This document shows, piece by piece, positions 53,382 to 64,000 of a DNA stretch of 64,000 nucleotides. The notes below the pieces were generated by a model, which was given only the letters and a program-made list of their open reading frames with translations, ran no database searches and was not told where the DNA came from. Both the position numbers and the translations under genes were made by a program. Location of the stretch: NCBI RefSeq assembly GCF_902167145.1, contig NC_050098.1, forward strand, positions 34,528,501 to 34,592,500, given 5' to 3'. Every line of letters starts with the position of its first letter. The first letter of the stretch is position 1. The DNA comes from Zea mays. Taxonomy: Eukaryota; Streptophyta; Magnoliopsida; Poales; Poaceae.

Positions 53382-56300
53382 GAAGCTGTGCTCGTCGACT
53401 TTCTCCGCGCAAACGCCGACGTCTTTGTGTGGAGTCCCTCGGACATGCCCGGCATACCGAGGGATGTCGCCGAGCACTCGCTGGATATTCGGGCCGGAGC
53501 CCGACCCGTCAGGCAGCCTCTGCGCCGATTCGACGAGGAGAAGCGCAGAGTGATAGGCGAGGAGATCCACAAGCTAATGGCAGCAGGATTCATCAAAGAG
53601 GTATTCCATCCCGAATGGCTTGCCAACCCTGTGCTTGTGAGAAAGAAAGGGGGGAAATGGCGGATGTGTGTAGACTACACTGTTCTCAACAAAGCATGTC
53701 CGAAGGTTCCCTACCCTCTGCCTCGCATCGATCAAATCGTGGATTCCACTGCTGGGTGCGAAACCCTGTCCTTCCTCAATGCCTACTCAGGGTATCACCA
53801 AATCCGGATGAAAGAGTCCGACCAGCTCGCGACTTCTTTCATCACGCCCTTCGGCATGTACTGCTATGTCACCATGTCGTTCGGTTTGAGGAACGCGGGT
53901 GCGACGTACCAGCGGTGCATGAACCATGTGTTCGGCGAACACATCGGTCGCACGGTCGAGGCTTACGTCGATGACATCATAGTCAAGACAAGGAAGGCTT
54001 CCAACCTCCTCTCCGACCTTGAAGTGACATTCCGATGTCTCAAAGCGAAAGGCGTCAAGCTCAATCCCGAGAAGTGTGTCTTCGGGGTGCCCCGGGGCAT
54101 GCTCTTGGGGTTCATCGTCTCCGAGCGAGGCATCGAAGCCAACCCGGAGAAGATCGCAGCCATCACCAACATGGGGCCCATCAAGGACTTAAAAGGTGTA
54201 CAGAGGGTCATGGGATGTCTCGCGGCCCTGAGCCGGTTCATCTCACGCCTCGGCGAAAGAGGCCTGCCTCTATACCGCCTCTTAAGGAAGGCCGAGTGCT
54301 TCACTTGGACACCTGAGGCCGAGGAAGCTCTCGGGAACCTGAAGGCGCTTCTTACAAAGGCGCCTATCTTGGTACCCCCAGCTGATGGAGAAGCCCTCTT
54401 GGTCTACGTCGCCGCGACCACTCAGGTGGTTAGCGCCGCGATTGTGGTCGAGAGGCAAGAAGAGGGGCATGCATTGCCCGTTCAGAGGCCAGTTTACTTC
54501 GTCAGCGAGGTGCAGTCTGAAACCAAGATCCGCTACCCACAAGTTCAGAAGCTGCTGTACGCAGTGATCCTGACGAGGTGGAAGTTGCGACACTACTTCG
54601 AGTCTCACCCGGTAACTGTGGTGTCATCCTTCCCCCTGGGGGAGATCATCCCGTGCCGAGAGGCCTCGGGCAGGATTGCAAAGTGGGCGGTGGAAATCAT
54701 GGGCGAGACAATCTCGTTCGCCCCTCGGAAGGCCATCAAGTCCCAGGTCTTGGCGGACTTCGTAGCCGAATGGGTCGACACCCAGCTACCGACGGCTCCG
54801 ATCCAACCGGAGCTCTGGACCATGTTTTTCGACGGGTCGCTGATGAAGACAGGAGCCGGCGCGGGCCTGCTCTTCATCTCGCCCCTCGGGAAACACCTAC
54901 GCTACGTGCTACGCCTCCATTTCCCGGCGTCCAACAATGTGGCTGAGTACGAAGCTCTGATCAACGGATTGCGAATCGCCATCGAGCTAGGGGTTCGACG
55001 CCTCGACGCTCGCGGCGACTCGCAGCTCGTCATCGACCAAGTCATGAAGAACTCCCACTGCCGCGACCCGAAGATGGAGGCCTACTGCGATGAGGTTCGG
55101 CGCCTGGAAGACAAGTTCTACGGGCTCGAGCTTAACCACATCGCTCGGCGCTACAACGAGACTGCGGACGAGCTGGCAAAAATAGCCTCGGGGCGAACGA
55201 CGGTTCCCCCGGACGTCTTCTCCCAGGATCTGCACCAACCCTCCGTCAAGATCAACGACACGCCCGAGCCCGAGGCACCCTCGGTCCAGCCCGAGGTACC
55301 CTCGGTCCAGCCCGAGGCGTCCTCGGTTCAGCCCGAGGTACCCTCGGCCCCCGAGGGCGAGGCGCTGCGCATCAAGGAGGAGCGGAGCGGGGCCACGCCT
55401 GATCGAGATTGGCAGACCCCGTACCTGCAATATCTCCGCCAAGGAGAACTACCCCTCGACCAAGCCGAGGCTCGGCGGGTAGCGCGACACGCCAAGTCGT
55501 TCGTCTTGCTGGGCGATGAGAAGGAGCTCTACCACCGCAGCCCCTCGGGCATCCTCCAGCGATGCATCTCCATCGCCGAAGGTCAGGAACTCCTGCAAGA
55601 AATACACTCGGGGGCTTGCGGCCATCATGCAGCGCCTCGAGCCCTCGTCGGGAATGCTTTCCGGCAAGGCTTCTACTGGCCGACAGCGGTGGCTGACGCC
55701 ACTAGAATTGTCCGCACCTGCGAAGGATGTCAATTCTATGCGAAGCAGACCCACCTGCCCGCTCAGGCTCTGCAGACGATACCCATCACCTGGCCCTTCG
55801 CTGTGTGGGGTCTGGACCTCGTCGGTCCCTTGCAGAAGGCGTCCGGGAGCTACACGCACCTGCTGGTCGCCATCGACAAATTCTCCAAGTAGATCGAGGT
55901 CCGACCCCTGAACAGCATCAGGTCCGAGCAGGCGGTGGCGTTCTTCACCAACATCATCCATCGCTTCGGGGTCCCAAACTCCATCATCACCGACAACGGC
56001 ACCCAGTTCACCGGCAGAAAATTCTTGGATTTTTGCGAGGATCACCACATCCGGGTGGACTGGGCCGCCGTGGCTCATCCCATGTCGAATGGGCAAGTAG
56101 AGCGTGCCAACGGCATGATTCTACAAGGGCTCAAGCCTCGGATTTACAACGACCTCAACAACTTCGGCAAGCGATGGATGAAGGAACTCCCCTCGGTGGT
56201 CTGGAGCCTGAGGACAACGCCGAGCCGAGCCACGGGTTTCACGCCGTTCTTCCTGGTCTACGGGGCCGAGGCCGTCCTGCCCGCTGACCTGGAATACGGC

Positions 56301-56651
56301 TCCCCGAGGATGAGGGCCTACGACGATCAAAGCAACCAGGCTAGCCGAGAAGACTCGCTGGACCAGCTGGAAGAGGCTCGGGACAGGGCCTTACTACACT
56401 CGGCGCGGTATCAGCAGTCCCTGCGGCGCTACCACGCCCGAGGGGTCCGACCCCAAGACCTCCAGGTGGGCGACCTGGTGCTTCGGCTGCGGCAAGACAC
56501 CCGAGGGAGGCACAAGCTCACGCCCCCCTGGGAGGGGCCGTTCGTCATCGCCAAAGTTCTGAAGCCCGAAACGTACAAGCTGGCCAACAATCAAGGTGAG
56601 GTCTACGACAACGCTTGGAACATCCAACAGCTACGTCGCTTCTACCCTTAA
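53382..56651 (+). pseudogene. H2 pol: RT, degenerate RNase H, archaeal-type RNase H, integrase (one nonsense codon)
   Basis: 1090 codons in the gag-pro frame, with no ATG at the start (GAA GCT GTG follow the TAG). RT has [20 protein letters not shown] and YVDD (codons 195-198), but motif A is [11 protein letters not shown]: codon 133 is AAT where H1 has GAT. The first RNase H lacks its catalytic Asp ([10 protein letters not shown]). The second, archaeal-type RNase H has FFDGS (about 483), NNVAEYEALINGL, GDSQLVI and ADELAKIASG. A P/E/S-rich linker with repeated PSVQPE units follows. Integrase has an HHCC region (about 740-790) and DD35E residues at 812, 871 and 907. A TAG at 55890-55892 replaces Trp in the FSKW motif. 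The GPF module ends LRRFYP. No chromodomain. Confidence 0.92.
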
Positions 56652-57824
56652 GATGTTTCCAAGTTGTTCATATACCTCGCACCCAGGCGGCGCTTCTGGC
56701 AGGAGCAGCGGGCGACGCTTCGCCTTCGCCGAAACAACCGCGCCAAAAAAGGTACGCCTCGTCGTTCGGTTTCGTATCCTTTTTCCTTTTTCCTCTTTCT
56801 CTATCTCTTGCGACAGGGACCGGGAAAGGGGGATACCCCGAAAGGGATCCTTCCCCATGAAGGAACCAGGCTCCGAGCCTCCTTACTGATCAGGGGTTCG
56901 AAGGCTGGCCCCCCGAAGGGTTCAACAGCCGCCTCAGATCGCGTGGGCCCTACACCCACTACTGGTCAGAGGTTCGAAGGCCGGCCCCCCGAAGGGTTCC
57001 ACGGCCGCCTCAGGCTACTCGGGCTCCGTGCCCATTACTGATCAGGGGTTCGAAGGCTGGCCCCCGAAGGGTTCACAGCCGCCTCAGACGCCGAGCGAGG
57101 GATGACCAGGGGTACGTTCGATACATAACCAAGGCTCGGGCTGCGCTCCCGAGGTACCCTAGGACATTTCCGAGACCAGCGGGAGCGATCTTGTAACGGA
57201 ATCCCATCGGAGGGAGGCATCGAGCCCTCGGACCCCGTCGCCAGGGGACCGGGTCCGGCAGATCACCCGCAGGTACTTTTGGGCGTGCCTCTGGGCCCCT
57301 AGCCGACCCCTCACGAACGGGGCACGGACGTCCACTCGGATTACCCGCTTGCAGCTCACCGGAGACACCATGTTCGGCGCCCATCGAGGGTAACATGGCG
57401 CTCTCCCCCCCCCCTCCTCCTTGCGGAAAGGCGACGCAGGGGCGTATGTAAAAAAGCCGAGTCTGTCCCTGATCGCCCTCTTGCCCTGTGCAGAGGCTCG
57501 GGGGCTGCTCTCGCAAACCCGGCTCCGGCCGAACCGTTGACAGCGTCAACATACCAGCCCGAGAACTTGGGCCCCGACCGTACACCCGGGCTACGGCCAG
57601 CTCGCATGAGGGAACAACCAGACCAGCCGAAGCATTACGCAAGGCATTAAGACCTCGAAGGAGTGAAACCACTCCTCCGAGGCCTCGGGGGCTACACCCG
57701 GCGGGTGCGCTCGCGCGCACCCACCGGAACAAAATGCAACCGAGAAAGGCTGGTCCCCTTGCAAAAAAGTGCGACGAAAGCCTCCAAGCGAGTGCTAACA
57801 CTCCCTTCGAGGCTCGGGGGCTAC
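56652..57824 (+). other. H2 3' untranslated region with 3 x 76-bp repeats
   Basis: No conserved coding. Three repeats of 76 bp, anchored by g(a/g)tcag(g/a)ggttcg at 56888, 56964 and 57040, run to about 57090. The rest is GC-rich with scattered cgagg/ctcgg motifs. Open frames here (minus 57073-57855; plus 57488-57922) cross the LTR border and look like composition. The last bases are the polypurine tract before the LTR. Confidence 0.8.
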
Positions 57825-59437
57825 TGTCGGGGACCATAATTAGGGGTACCCTCAAGACTCCTAATTCTCAGCTGGTAACCCCCATCAGCATAAAGCTGCA
57901 AAGGCCTGATGGGTGCGATTAAGTCAGGGATCAGTCCATTCGAGCGACTCGATCATGCCTCGCCCGAGCCTAGCCTCGGGCAAGGGCAGTCGACCCCGAG
58001 GGATTTCCGTCTCGCCCGAGGCCCCCTTTCAACAGCGGACACATCTTCGGCTCGCCCGAGGCCCTGCCTTCGCTAAGAAGCAACCCTGACTAAATCGCCG
58101 CATCGACCGACCAAATCGCAGGAGCATTTAACGCAAAGGTGGCCTGACACCTTTATCCTGACACGCGCCCTCTGGCAGAGCCGAAGTGACCGCCGTCACT
58201 TCGCCGCTCCACTGACTGGTCTGACAGAAGGACAGCGCCGCCTGCGCCACTCCGACTGCAGCGCCACTTGACAGAGTGATGCTGACAGGGAGCCAGGTCC
58301 TGCCAAAGGCACCATAGGAAGCTCCGCCCGACCCAGGGCTCGGACTCGGGCTCCGCCCTGGAAGACGGCGAACTCCGCTCCGCCCGACCCAGGGCTCGGA
58401 CTCGGGCTCCGCCCCGGAAGACGGCGAACTCCGCTCCGCCCGACCCAGGGCTCGGACTCGGGCTAAGACCCGGAAGACGGCGAACTCCGCTCCGCCCGAC
58501 CCAGGGCTCGGACTCGGGCTAAGACCCGGAAGACGGCGAACTCCGCTCCGCCCGACCTAGGGCTCGGACTCGGGCTCAGCCCCAGAAGACGATGAACTCC
58601 GCTTCACCCGACCCCAGGGCTCGGACACCGCCCTGGCCTCTGCCGACGACCTCCGCCTCGCCCGACCCAAGGGCTCGGACTCGGCCTCGGCCATGAAGGA
58701 CAAACTCGACCTCGGCTTCGGAGGAGCCTCCACGTCGCCCGACCTAGGGCACAGGCCCGCCACGTCAACAGGAAGCGCCATCATCACCCTACCCCGAGCC
58801 GACTCGGGCCACAGAGAACAAGACCGGTATCCCATCTGGCTAGCTCCGCCAGATAGGCAATGATGGCGCCCCGCTAGCCCTGTGACGACGGCGGCTCTCA
58901 GCTCCCTTACGGAAGCAGGGGGACGTCAGCAAGGACCCAACCGCTCCGACAGCTGTCCCTCCGCCAGGCTCCGTTGCTCCTCCGACAGCCACGACATCAC
59001 ACCAGCAGGGTGCCAAGATCTCTCTGGCTGCCACATTGGCATGTACCTAGGGCGCTAGCTCTTCCCCCGCTAGACACGTAGCACTCTGCTACACCCCCAT
59101 TGTACACCTGGATCCTCTCCTTACGCCTATAAAAGGAAGGACCAAGGCCTTCTTAGAGAAGGTTGGCCGCGCGGGACGAGGACGGGACAGGCGCTCTCTT
59201 GGGGCCGCTCGCTTCCCTCACCCGCGTGGACGCTTGTAATCCCCTACTACAAGCGCACCCGACCTGGGCGCGGGACGAACACGAAGGCCGCGGGATTCCC
59301 ATCTCTCTCGCGTCGGACTCCGGCCTCCTCGCTCCTTTCCCCCCTTTGCGCTCGCCCACGCGCTCGACCCATCTGGGCTGGGGCACGCGGCACTCACTCG
59401 TCGGCATGAGGGACCCCCCGGTCTCGAAACGCCGACA
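57825..59437 (+). repeat. H2 3' LTR
   Basis: 1613 bp, TGTCGGGG to GCCGACA, with TATA box tataaaagg at 59128-59136. Repeat units start at about 58325, 58381, 58438, 58494 and 58550, one unit fewer than in the 5' LTR. Confidence 0.95.
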
Positions 59438-59699
59438 CTGACGAAGCAATAATGTTTCTACGACGATTGGAGGATTTTTCACGAAGCATAAAAACTCTTC
59501 TTTACGAAGCATGAAAAGAAGGGAATGTGTTTTTTCGCCAAAGGCTCAAAAACGGTATGTACAATAAAAATTTCATGCATCACAAAGAAATGGATTATAA
59601 AGCCATTTATACATTACATTAAAAACCCATGAGTACCAAATATTACAAGCATAGTCCAGCAAATGTTACATTAATATTCTGGCAATATTTTTACAATAT

Positions 59700-62600
59700 T
59701 TATTCTTCTTCTTTCAAAACTTTGTCTGCAGCTTCGGTCAGCAGTTGAGTAATGACTTCGTCCATAATGGTTTCAGCCATGCTAATAATTTCTGCTAATT
59801 TCTTTGCCTCTGGGTCCACCAATGACTCGAAGGGCTCTGGGGGAGGCGATAGTTCAGCTGCGGTAGAAAAAGTAAATCAGTTCGAAGTCACAAAAATAAA
59901 CAATAAAGTTAAAAGCTATTAAGCAATACCTATCCGTCTTTTGAGTTCCGTAGCTTTTTCAGATGCCTTTGTTGCTTCCCTAGCATCATGAGTATCTTTT
60001 TCACTCTTCGTTATTATTTCGTGGGTCATCCCTCGGCCGCCATTTTCCTAGATGTCTAGTAAAAAAATTTCCACCTACTAAGCTTGCTTCGGCCGAGGGG
60101 TCCTTCGTATCGTCAACCGATAAAGCAGCTTCGGCTTGGGCCAAAGCTTTCACATGATCGCAACCTGACTTCTCCAAAATAGCTGTAATTCCCCTCGCAC
60201 CTGAGAAGGCGCAGACATCCCCACGATCACTCAAAATCTCCTCAAACGCTTTGGCCTCACCGCTGATCCATTCAATTGGACCTTTGGGATCGCCCCATAC
60301 GAAGTTGTCTTCACTTGAATATGCGCCAACATTGGCGAAGCTAATTTTTATCTTTTTTACACATTCTATAGATTTTTCGTAACATCTTTCTTTTGAGGAG
60401 CGAAGTTCTACAACTGTTTTTCCCAATAATTCTTCTAGTAATCACTGGCGTCTCGATCAGCTTCGGCAATAGCACATTTCAATTTAGCTTCGGCCAGTTG
60501 CTTTTGAAGGGTTTCGATTTTGCCCCTTTGGATTTCAGATTGGGCCTTGTAGTTAGCTTCATCCCCCTTTACCTTATCCACCAGAGTAAGTAGAATTTTA
60601 TCTTTTTCCAAAGCTTCGTTCCTCAGCTTAATAACCTCTGTTCGAAGATTGTTGAGAGCAATAGTGCAACTCTCATCTTCGGCATTCTTCTGCGCCCTTA
60701 AGGCGTTGCTAAGTATTAAACCCTATATGAAAAGAATGAACGAGTTAATATAAGAGCAAAAGAATAATTCAGAATTCGTAAACTTCCAAATATACAATTT
60801 TTGTACCTTCAGACTGTTATATGCGAGGCTATCTGCAAGATCATCCTTCATCATGGCGCAGAGGCCAGCTTCAAGCTTCGGGAACCCCATACTTCTGGCC
60901 ATCTCCCGGCAGACAGATAATTCTTTGTTGTCTGGGAGACAGTATAAGAAGTCATCTTTGTCTGTGACATTGAACACTAAGGCCCCCTTCAGATACTTCA
61001 GTTCTCGGGCATAGTGTTTAGCTTAAAAATCTCTTCTTCAGATAACCTTTTTCCCGAAGCATGTCGTATAATATAATCAAGAGCTTCGGAAGGCGCTTCG
61101 GGAGTAGATGTGCCAACTTTTCAGGCGGAATTTGTTCTACAGCTTATTTTTCCACCGCCTTTTCTCTGGTTTCCAAGGATTTCTCCTTGGCGTGCTCTGA
61201 AGGCCCAGCCTCGGTGTTGGCCTGGCTCTTTGTAGCTTCGGCTTCGGTCAGCCTTGTATCAGTCTGCGTTCTTGAAGCCTCGACAGTTTTCCGTGGAGTA
61301 GAGCTTGAAGTTTTTATCGTCTCCAGCACATCCAGTACACTGGCCATCCTTTTCCTCTTGGGGGTCGTTGTAAGACCTTTTTGTGCCTTTGGCACTGTCA
61401 CTTCTGCCGAAGGGCTTAGAACTTCTAATATTTTGGTCCCCTCGACTCCTGTCTCTTCAATATTATCGGCCTTCGGCTCAGCTAGTTTGGCTGAGGATGC
61501 CTTCGGCATTACCGCCGGCTCTTCAATCCTCTGCATAAGCGCAGGTTCTTTGGCTTCGGTAGCCGAAGAGGTCTCACCACCAAATTCAGACACTGTGGTC
61601 GGTTCAATATATCGCGATCGGTGAGTAAGAACCTTCACCTTTTTCCTCTTCGGCGCGGGCTCGCTTGGAGCAGCTGAAGCAACATCCTTCCCAGAAGTTG
61701 CACTCTTTCTCTTCTGCCCCTGTGGTGGGTAGCGGTAGTCAGGGTACATAAATCCAATAGCATCAAAAACAATATTTAGCCTCTTCTTTTTCTGGCTCCC
61801 GAAGGCCGCAGATAGTGCGTTATCTTCAGATTTGGAGTAGACTCCAAGTAGTTCGTCACTGGTGTTTTCAACACACTTCAGCCAGTCGTCGTCTGGTTCG
61901 ATAAATTGGTCTCTAAACCTGAAAGTATATTTAAACCGAACCAAACCACCTTCGTTAGGATTGTTGATGGTCTCTTTTGGCATCTCCCAGTTGTCTATCA
62001 GTGGCCATATTCTGTAGGCCACGTGCTCTTGGACTAAGTCCCTTGTCCCAATAAATGTGCAGACTGTGCTAAAGGCCCTTTGGCACGCTTTGGCTCCCTC
62101 ATCAATCTCTACCTTCGGCTTTCGAAGGCCGAAGCTCGACCAGATGGGGCGCATGATGATTTCTTTAATATCTTCTCTTGCTTTTAAATCATTCTTCACA
62201 TAGAACCATTCTTTCATCCAGTCTCCGGGCCATCTCTTTCGAAAGGTTGGCACTGGGCAGCTTGAGCCTGAACGAGCCATGAAGCTATAGCAACCAAAAT
62301 TGTTATGATACTGTTCCTTACCCCAAGGCTTCGTTTCATAGCATAATTCATGCATGCTGCAAAAGCATTTTGCACTTGGCTCCAAACCTTGACTCCTCAC
62401 GGCCCAGACGAAGATCCCCATTCTGATAATTGCTTCGGGGGTAATCTGGTGAAGGAAAATCTCATATATCTTCAGAACTCCAACCACAAATCTGCTTAAG
62501 GGGAACCGAAGCCAGCCATGAAGAAGCTTCGGTAGATTACGACTTCATTCTCTTCAGGAACGGGAACAGTCTTGTCTCTGTTGTCAGCTCTCACAATAGA

Positions 62601-62898
62601 TATGTCTCGAAAGTACCTTTCTCTCATGTTATCAAGATGACTTTGTCTGATAGTCGATTTCCTGAAGACTGCGTGACTTGGTCGCCAGAGCCGATCTTCG
62701 GAGTCTTCGCCACCACTTTCCGCATCATAACTATCGCTGTCATCGGTATCTTCAGATAAGCCTTCTAAAATTTCTTTTTGTAATCTTTTCTGTATTGGTC
62801 TTTGCAATTGACTCAATGAATCCAACAGTCTTTTCCTCAAGAAGTTTCTCCTCGTCGGTTAGCTTCGTTTCAGCAGCTATCTTCTTGTCTTGAGACAT
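59700..62898 (-). pseudogene. G3 antisense gene, three predicted exons
   Basis: Predicted exons on the minus strand: 62898-60807, 60722-59930 and 59857-59700. Introns are 84 bp (AAG|GTACAA to CATATAG|GG) and 72 bp (ATAG|GTATTG to TACCGCAG|CT), at the same positions and phases as in G1. Exon 2 is 793 bp in both. Exon 1 has MSQDKKIAAE, the acidic EDTDDSDSYDAESGGEDSED stretch, and the conserved LKIYEIFLHQITPEAIIRM domain with FGCYSFMARSGSSCPVP. It is interrupted by a frameshift near 62490, a stop at 61144-61146 and a shift near 61100. Exon 3 ends QLLTEAADKVLKEEE and TAA; the G1 counterpart is QLMNEAAEVVLRED. Sharing of the tail supports real exons. Function is unknown. Confidence 0.8.
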
Positions 62899-63045
62899 CT
62901 TTTCTTTGGAAATGGTGAAAATGTGTTCTTACAGTCGAAGCTTAGAAAATCTAAAAAACCAAGCAAGCGTTGGCAGGCAAGAGCCAAGAAATTAACCAAA
63001 CAAAACAGGCGGCAAGTATTGCAGCAAATGTGCTCGGGGTGAGTT

Positions 63046-63055
63046 CTTATTTATA
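63046..63055 (-). promoter_or_regulatory. TATA box of G3 antisense gene
   Basis: Minus-strand TATAAATAAG, 148 bp upstream of the antisense ATG at 62898, identical to the G1 box. 62899-63209 is otherwise leader sequence plus the polypurine tract gcgaggggctac. Confidence 0.6.
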
Positions 63056-63209
63056 TGCCTAACGCGCTCCAAGTCGGAGGGCCCCGTCTGTCATTGACTA
63101 TTGCTATTCTAGCAAAGGAAGGTGTTTTTTCGGACCTTCGGCTTAGGGCCTTCGTCCATATCGCAATCTGAATTCGTTATTCTAACAAATTAACCTTGCG
63201 AGGGGCTAC

Positions 63210-63874
63210 TGTTGGGGGCCTTCGTCTTCCGAAGGTCCTCAAAAACATGATTTAACAATATTTCTGGAGTATGATACACAAACAGGTACCTTCGGACTCG
63301 GATCAGAACCACAATCTGAAGAAGGACAAAGAATACGAAGGTTGGCGTAGAGCCGAATTTGTGCGCAGGGGAGCTTCGGCATGGTAGCAGAAAGGGGAAC
63401 CGACTTAAAAAGGAAAAAGCTATTTAGACCTTGATGGATTACTATAGAGTCATTAGCAAATGTAAAGGGCATGAGTGTAATTGTACATGGGCTGCGTCCC
63501 GTGCCTATAAATAGATGAACAGTGCTCCCGTACTGTTCACGCGGACTTGGCATTTTGCTTTTGCGTCACACTTGTACCCTTACCTTATTTTGAGCTGAAG
63601 GTACATTTGTAATTTGATATCATTTCTATTTTTCCATAGTAATAAAATAGAAATGAGTTGATATATAATTATTCATGTTATCTTTTACATTTCATATGAT
63701 TCTTTCTTCATTATTATATGTTACATCGATGAAGGTATGTCCTTCATAACCTTTGTCCGAAGATCATTATATCCTAAAGTAAATAATGCCTCGAATGACG
63801 AAGGGCTTTAACGTTTAACATTTTTCGTGTTGCCTTGTTCTTAACTCATAACATTTGAGAACAAGTCCCCAATA
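63210..63874 (+). repeat. G3 3' LTR
   Basis: 665 bp starting TGTTGGGGGCC. The end reads CCCCAATA where CCCCAACA is expected (CA mutated to TA). TATA box tataaatag at 63506-63514. Confidence 0.9.
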
Positions 63875-64000
63875 AGTGGCAAACAATGTCATCTACAGTT
63901 TCACGTCCCCTATTTTATAGGGTCCACTGAAGATAGTTTAAGGCTGTCGAAGATGGAGAAGAAGAGGACAAGAGAGAAGAACCGAGTAACGAGCTTTTCT
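63875..64000. other. Right flank of G3, unassigned
   Basis: 126 bp, starting with the probable TSD copy agtgg. No feature is recognised. Confidence 0.4.

Larger units (their letters stand above)
48405..59437 (+). mobile_element. H2: complete Huck-like Ty3/gypsy retrotransposon (Tat lineage)
   Basis: 11,033 bp, flanked by a perfect CTGAC duplication (48400-48404, 59438-59442). 5' LTR 48405-50072 (1668 bp), PBS, gag-pro (50133-53381), pol (53382-56651), a 1.17-kb 3' untranslated region, polypurine tract cgaggctcgggggctac, 3' LTR 57825-59437 (1613 bp). The LTRs differ by one 55/56-bp repeat unit and roughly 20-25 substitutions by eye, so insertion is recent. Two changes probably inactivate its own pol: the RT motif A Asp is now Asn, and an integrase Trp codon is TAG. 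Confidence 0.95.
45345..63874 (+). mobile_element. G3: pol-less Grande-like retrotransposon, split by H2
   Basis: Order: 5' LTR (45345-46005), PBS, gag, spacer repeats, [H2 insert 48405-59437], antisense gene, 3' LTR (63210-63874). Without H2 and one TSD copy it is about 7.5 kb. There is no pol between gag and the antisense gene on either side of H2. Likely TSD AGTGA (45340-45344) and AGTGG (63875-63879), one mismatch. It shares the reduced structure of G1, so the two belong to one non-autonomous subfamily and are not independent deletions. Confidence 0.9.

Noticed and set aside
57073..57855. 260-codon minus-strand frame near the H2 3' LTR
   Set aside because: It spans the untranslated region and LTR border, is GC-driven, and shows no domain.

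Overview
This 64-kb window is repetitive intergenic DNA from a grass nuclear genome. The retroelement families look Zea-like: LTRs beginning TGTCGGGGACCATAATTAGG resemble Huck, and LTRs beginning TGTTGGGGGCCTTCG resemble Grande. Family names come from recognition only. Nearly all of the sequence is nested transposable elements, and no convincing cellular gene is visible.

Layout. (1) 1-6377 is the 5' part of a minus-strand Huck-like Ty3/gypsy element, H1, inserted in the 5' LTR of (2) a pol-less Grande-like element, G1 (6378-13295, plus). G1 sits inside (3) an older Grande-like element, G2 (13296-34728 in this window), with a decayed pol, a long antisense gene and a 3' LTR. G2 also carries a 4.7-kb solo LTR (16817-21544), a minus-strand gag-pro-only gypsy element called X here (22525-27710), a tandem duplication of about 1.07 kb, and a non-autonomous CACTA transposon (29591-33269). 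(4) 34729-36572 is unassigned DNA with one Tourist-like MITE. (5) 36588-44027 is a complete L1-type LINE on the minus strand, with two open ORFs and a perfect 15-bp target-site duplication (TSD). (6) 44043-45344 is unassigned. (7) 45345-63874 is a second pol-less Grande-like element, G3, split by a complete Huck-like element, H2 (48405-59437, TSD CTGAC).

How the parts relate. H1 and H2 encode gag-protease and then, after an identically placed TAG, pol (RT, degenerate RNase H, second archaeal-type RNase H, integrase). This is the Tat-lineage plan. G1 and G3 share one reduced design: LTR, gag, spacer repeats, an antisense gene, LTR. They lack pol and would need enzymes in trans, for example from a full element such as G2 once was.

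The most interesting feature is the antisense gene. Its first intron is recognisable at the same phase-0 position in all three Grande-type copies, and a second intron in two of them. Each copy has a TATA box 140-170 bp upstream of its own ATG, next to the 3' LTR. In G1 the predicted splicing gives a 994-codon frame, broken only by nonsense codons. Extra antisense ORFs are known in Tat-lineage elements, but the comparison of introns and promoters across three nested copies is worth testing.
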